Positions 61,441 to 64,000 of a stretch of DNA of 64,000 bases are shown here, in pieces. Location: contig JAMXBD010000025.1 of the NCBI GenBank assembly GCA_024138025.1, positions 1,927,501 through 1,991,500 on the forward strand. The letters are read 5' to 3'. The stretch's first letter is position 1. Each line of letters starts with the position of its first letter. The notes under the pieces were generated by a model, which worked only from the letters and a program-made list of their open reading frames with translations, was not told where the DNA came from and made no database searches. Source of the DNA: Combretum micranthum. Lineage: Eukaryota > Streptophyta > Magnoliopsida > Myrtales > Combretaceae. The translations under genes were made by a program, and so were the position numbers.

Positions 61441-61950
61441 CCTTTCCTCCCTTAAAATAAAATTTTGACCTTAGAATTTTACATCAGATTGGAACAAACT
61501 TTGGTTAATTGCTCCTTAGATCCTCTTCAAGTTACCAGGTGACTTTATGCTTTTGTTAGCTACTATATTAAACCCACACATACTTGATCACCTTATTCAT
61601 CAAGACTTTTTTCTCAGTGTTTATAAATTTGATTGGATGTTCCAAATATGTCAAATTTGATTGCAACTCTGGTTGGGTGGAATCAATTACTGATCCCAGG
61701 TCTGATATGCACTTTCTTAAAAGTGACATATGAAAAAGGCTGTGCACTCTAAACAAATGTGGCAATAATGTCAAACGAACGATATGCCACTGGTACAATC
61801 CTTTATAATATTTTTATTCATATTGATGTATATTGGACTCAACTTGCCTTTCAACTCACAACAAATCAAACCTTTAGCAGGGGATTTCAAGAACACATAA
61901 TCTCCCATAAGAAAACCTCAGGGGTTTTTTTCCTTCTATGTGCATAGTGT
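61441..61950 (-). pseudogene. Ty3/gypsy pol C-terminus with polypurine tract
   Basis: The minus strand reads VAYRS.., then HLFRVHSLFHMSLLRKCISD and VIDSTQPELQSNLTYLEHPI (61568-61798 frame). This is the conserved integrase C-terminal block of plant gypsy elements (L.VHNVFHVS.LRKY..DP..VI). It ends at a polypurine tract AAGGGAGGAAAGG (61453-61441) before the LTR. Upstream pol is missing. Confidence 0.75.
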
Positions 61951-62065
61951 TTTCCATCTTGGGCTGTTGGCATTGTTTGTTCAATAACTTAGATCTTTTC
62001 CATTGCTTGTTATAGTAAATTTGATTCTAATATTACTTTTTCACCCACTTCATCCTAAAAAAATG

Positions 62066-62375
62066 GGGTAAATTACACCAAAAGATCCCAACGTTTGGGG
62101 GTAATTTAATTTAAGGTTTCAATGTTTCAAATGGTTAAAAAGAGACCTCAACATTTAGGGGTAAGTTCATTTAAAGTCCCGACGTTTGAAGAAGCGAGTC
62201 AATTCGGGTCTCCAATAACACGTGTCAATAGAAGATAATATTTAATCAAAACTTGAAAGACTCTTTTTTTTATTAACATGTGTTATTAAAGACCTGAATT
62301 GACCTAGTTTTTTCACATTTTGGGACCTTAAATGAACTTATCCTTAAATGTTTTAACATTTTATGCAATTTACTC
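62066..62375. repeat. Small inverted-repeat element
   Basis: The left arm GGGTAAATTACACCAAAAGA and the inverted right arm GAGTAAATTGCATAAAATG match imperfectly. ACGTTTGGGGGTAA-like phrases repeat inside, and AACACGTGTCAATAGAAG is mirrored by TTAACATGTGTTATTAAAG. Probably a MITE; no clear target duplication. Confidence 0.5.
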
Positions 62376-63117
62376 AATAAAAGTAGAGATCTACATTTTT
62401 TTCTTCCAATGCCTCATGAGGCGCATTTTCTTTTAAAATTCATATGCGATAAGTATGTCTTCCTTTGGCGCAAAAAAAAAAAAAATGCATGTCTTCCATT
62501 GTTTGTATAGTTCATTTTGATTATCTAGTGGTAGTTGCTTATCCCACTTAAAATATTTATAATTTTATTATTAATTTAAAAGGTTAATCTCTTATTTCTC
62601 CAATTGTAATTGCACTATGATATAACTTTTTTATATAATTGACTAATAACTAATTTTAGAGTTTTAATTATATATAATATTATATTATATGTAATATATA
62701 AATAAAATTAATAATATATACAAATTACTATAGCAAGCTTATACCCCGTCATGGGTGTGATCGCGAGCTTGTTAACTGGCTATTTATAATTTCGTTCGTT
62801 TTATGGAAGATTCATTATTAATAATAAAAATATTTTTGTAAAAATAACATATTTTTATATATTTAGTTAAAAAAAAAAGGTCCTTTGCACCTTACTATTG
62901 TTCCTCCACTGATCATCAAGTTTTTTGCGTCATTTTTTCACAGAAGCTCCACCGGCGGCTTTCTGCTACTGATCACTTGTATCATTGTATGGTCTTCCCT
63001 TTTTCCCTTCCACCCTTTACCACCTCCGTCCATCCAGTCCGAAAATCTCAAAAGCCAAAAGCTCCATCTGTCAAATCAAACCCTAATCAGCAGTTCCCCC
63101 CAACACTACCACCACCG
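62376..63117 (+). other. EER5 upstream region
   Basis: AT-rich up to about 62880, then a pyrimidine-rich 5'-UTR-like stretch of about 240 bp leading to the ATG at 63118. No distinct TATA box could be chosen among many. Confidence 0.45.
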
Positions 63118-63538
63118 ATGGCGGCCTACATGAGCATGGGTGAAGCACACAGACGAATCACCGAATACCTAAACCGCTTTTCCGATGCCGTTTCATCGCA
63201 AGACGTGACGACTCTCAAGAACCTCCTCTCTGTCTCCTTCAACCCTCCTTACATCCTTTCTCTTGCTGATGCTCTCAATCTCCTCCAGGTCTCACTTTAT
63301 AGACTCTAAACATTAACCCTATACTTTCCCCTTTTTAACACATTCTTCTTTTATTAGGGTTTGTTGAATTGATTTTTTTTTTCTTTTAAATTTATTAACA
63401 GGACGTGAATAGGTTGATAAAGCAATCGGAGAAGTATGCGCAGTACGGAGAAATCGTTTCCCCATTGTTTCGTTCGTTTCAGAATTATAAAGTTCATAAT
63501 TTGGCCGATTCGTATCAAGCTTATGAGAAAGCTTCAAA
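63118..63538 (+). CDS. EER5: EER5, PCI-domain (THP1-like) protein, first two exons (partial)
   Basis: Exon 1 is 63118-63288 (57 residues, ending LLQ at the donor CAG/GTCTCA). Exon 2 is 63403-63538 (acceptor TTATTAACAG, donor AAA/GTAAGG), leaving phase 1. The product starts MAAYMSMGEAHRRITEYLNR and continues FSDAVSSQDVTTL...SLADALNLLQ/DVNRLIKQSEKYAQYGEIVS..FRSFQNYKVHNLADSYQAYEKAS. This matches the N-terminus of plant EER5, the homologue of yeast Thp1/human PCID2, a subunit of the nuclear TREX-2 mRNA-export complex that also affects ethylene response. The full protein is about 410 residues; the PCI domain lies beyond the window. The first ATG was chosen because homologues begin MAYLSMGEA. Confidence 0.93.
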
Positions 63539-63727
63539 GTAAGGGAGGAATTTCTCAATTCGATTGTCTTAAAAAAAATAAACTTTCTGTTAATTTTCTC
63601 ACGGAAAACGTAATATACGTCTATCATGTGTGGTTTGGAGTTCGAACTATTAGGTTGCAAGTACTGTGACAAAAGGGCAAAGGTTGTTGATTTGATTTGC
63701 AATATAAATGATTTGATTAGGACAGTT

Positions 63728-63978
63728 GAGACCTGAATCGTGAAAATTTGAAACTCAGGTTGATTTTCTATGATGTTTTGATTGTTTGGAGTTGTCAAGT
63801 TTTGTTTGATAATGCAGTTTGTGTCTTAATTATTGCAATACAGTTGATCAAGTAAGTGAACTGAATTATGGTAAATAAGACCTGAATTACATAGTAAAAC
63901 CAAATATTTGCAACTCCAAACAATCAAAACATAGTAGAAAACCAATCAAGTTTTAGGCTTTCGTGATTCAGGGTCTGA
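63728..63978. repeat. Long inverted repeat in EER5 intron 2
   Basis: The left arm (about 63728-63794, ending ATGTTTTGATTGTTTGGAGT and TG) pairs with the right arm (about 63911-63978, starting CAACTCCAAACAATCAAAAC). The inner 20 or so bases are perfect, the outer parts imperfect; the loop is about 116 bp. Probably a fold-back MITE. Confidence 0.75.
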
Positions 63979-64000
63979 AATCATTGAAATCTACAAATCA

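Noticed and set aside
62066..62375. Mutator-type 9-bp target duplication around this inverted repeat
   Set aside because: The candidate flanks (AAAAAAATG and AATAAAAGT) match poorly and are low complexity.
63319..63798. 159-codon minus-strand frame
   Set aside because: Overlaps EER5 exon 2 and its introns in antisense, has no known domain, and its length fits chance in AT-rich DNA.

Overview
This is AT-rich nuclear DNA from a flowering plant, most likely a eudicot. The evidence is multi-exon genes with GT-AG introns, plastid-targeted proteins, and plant-type LINE, Ty3/gypsy, hAT, PIF/Harbinger and Cassandra elements. No CRISPR array, operon or tRNA gene was seen.

Six protein-coding genes are supported. 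(1) The last exon of a TET2-like tetraspanin (+, 984-1283). (2) An eight-exon plastid SAM-dependent methyltransferase (-, 3608-8443), intact except for an apparent missing base in exon 6. (3) An intronless cytidine deaminase, CDA1 (+, 31110-32030). (4) A four-exon ACHT-type plastid thioredoxin (-, 36336-41426). (5) A nucleotide pyrophosphatase/phosphodiesterase-like membrane enzyme (-, 52618 to about 54062) whose start codon and body are in different frames. (6) The first two exons of EER5, a PCI-domain/THP1-like mRNA-export factor (+, 63118 onward, running off the window). They do not form one pathway. What links them is ancestry: from memory, Arabidopsis keeps EER5, CDA1 and TET2 adjacent on chromosome 2, and keeps methyltransferase, CDA paralogues, ACHT2 and NPP-like genes close together on chromosome 4. 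This window appears to show the order before that duplication and gene loss.

The gaps are filled with decayed transposons. 9.48-13.78 kb: a complete but dead 4.3-kb hAT element with matching ends and an 8-bp target duplication. 16.1-17.7 kb: LINE ORF1 remnant. 18.0 kb: Tourist-like MITE. 20.2-21.4 kb: Ty3/gypsy remnant. 22.50-23.22 kb: a complete Cassandra TRIM with 5S-rRNA-like LTRs. 27.6-28.2 kb: possible hAT derivative. 43.3-48.5 kb: a Ty3/gypsy gag remnant, with a small hAT element inside it, lying between two diverged direct repeats. 56.0-57.9 kb: PIF/Harbinger remnant with both of its genes. 58.90-59.78 kb: non-autonomous hAT element with a perfect 8-bp target duplication. 61.4-62.0 kb: Ty3/gypsy pol end. 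Both large introns of the thioredoxin gene carry a MITE, and the EER5 intron holds a long inverted repeat.

Nothing here looks like a wholly new system. The points most worth checking are the Cassandra element, the merged synteny block, the two single-base frame breaks in otherwise clean genes, and the well-bounded non-autonomous elements. All coordinates and homologies were read by eye; no database search was run.
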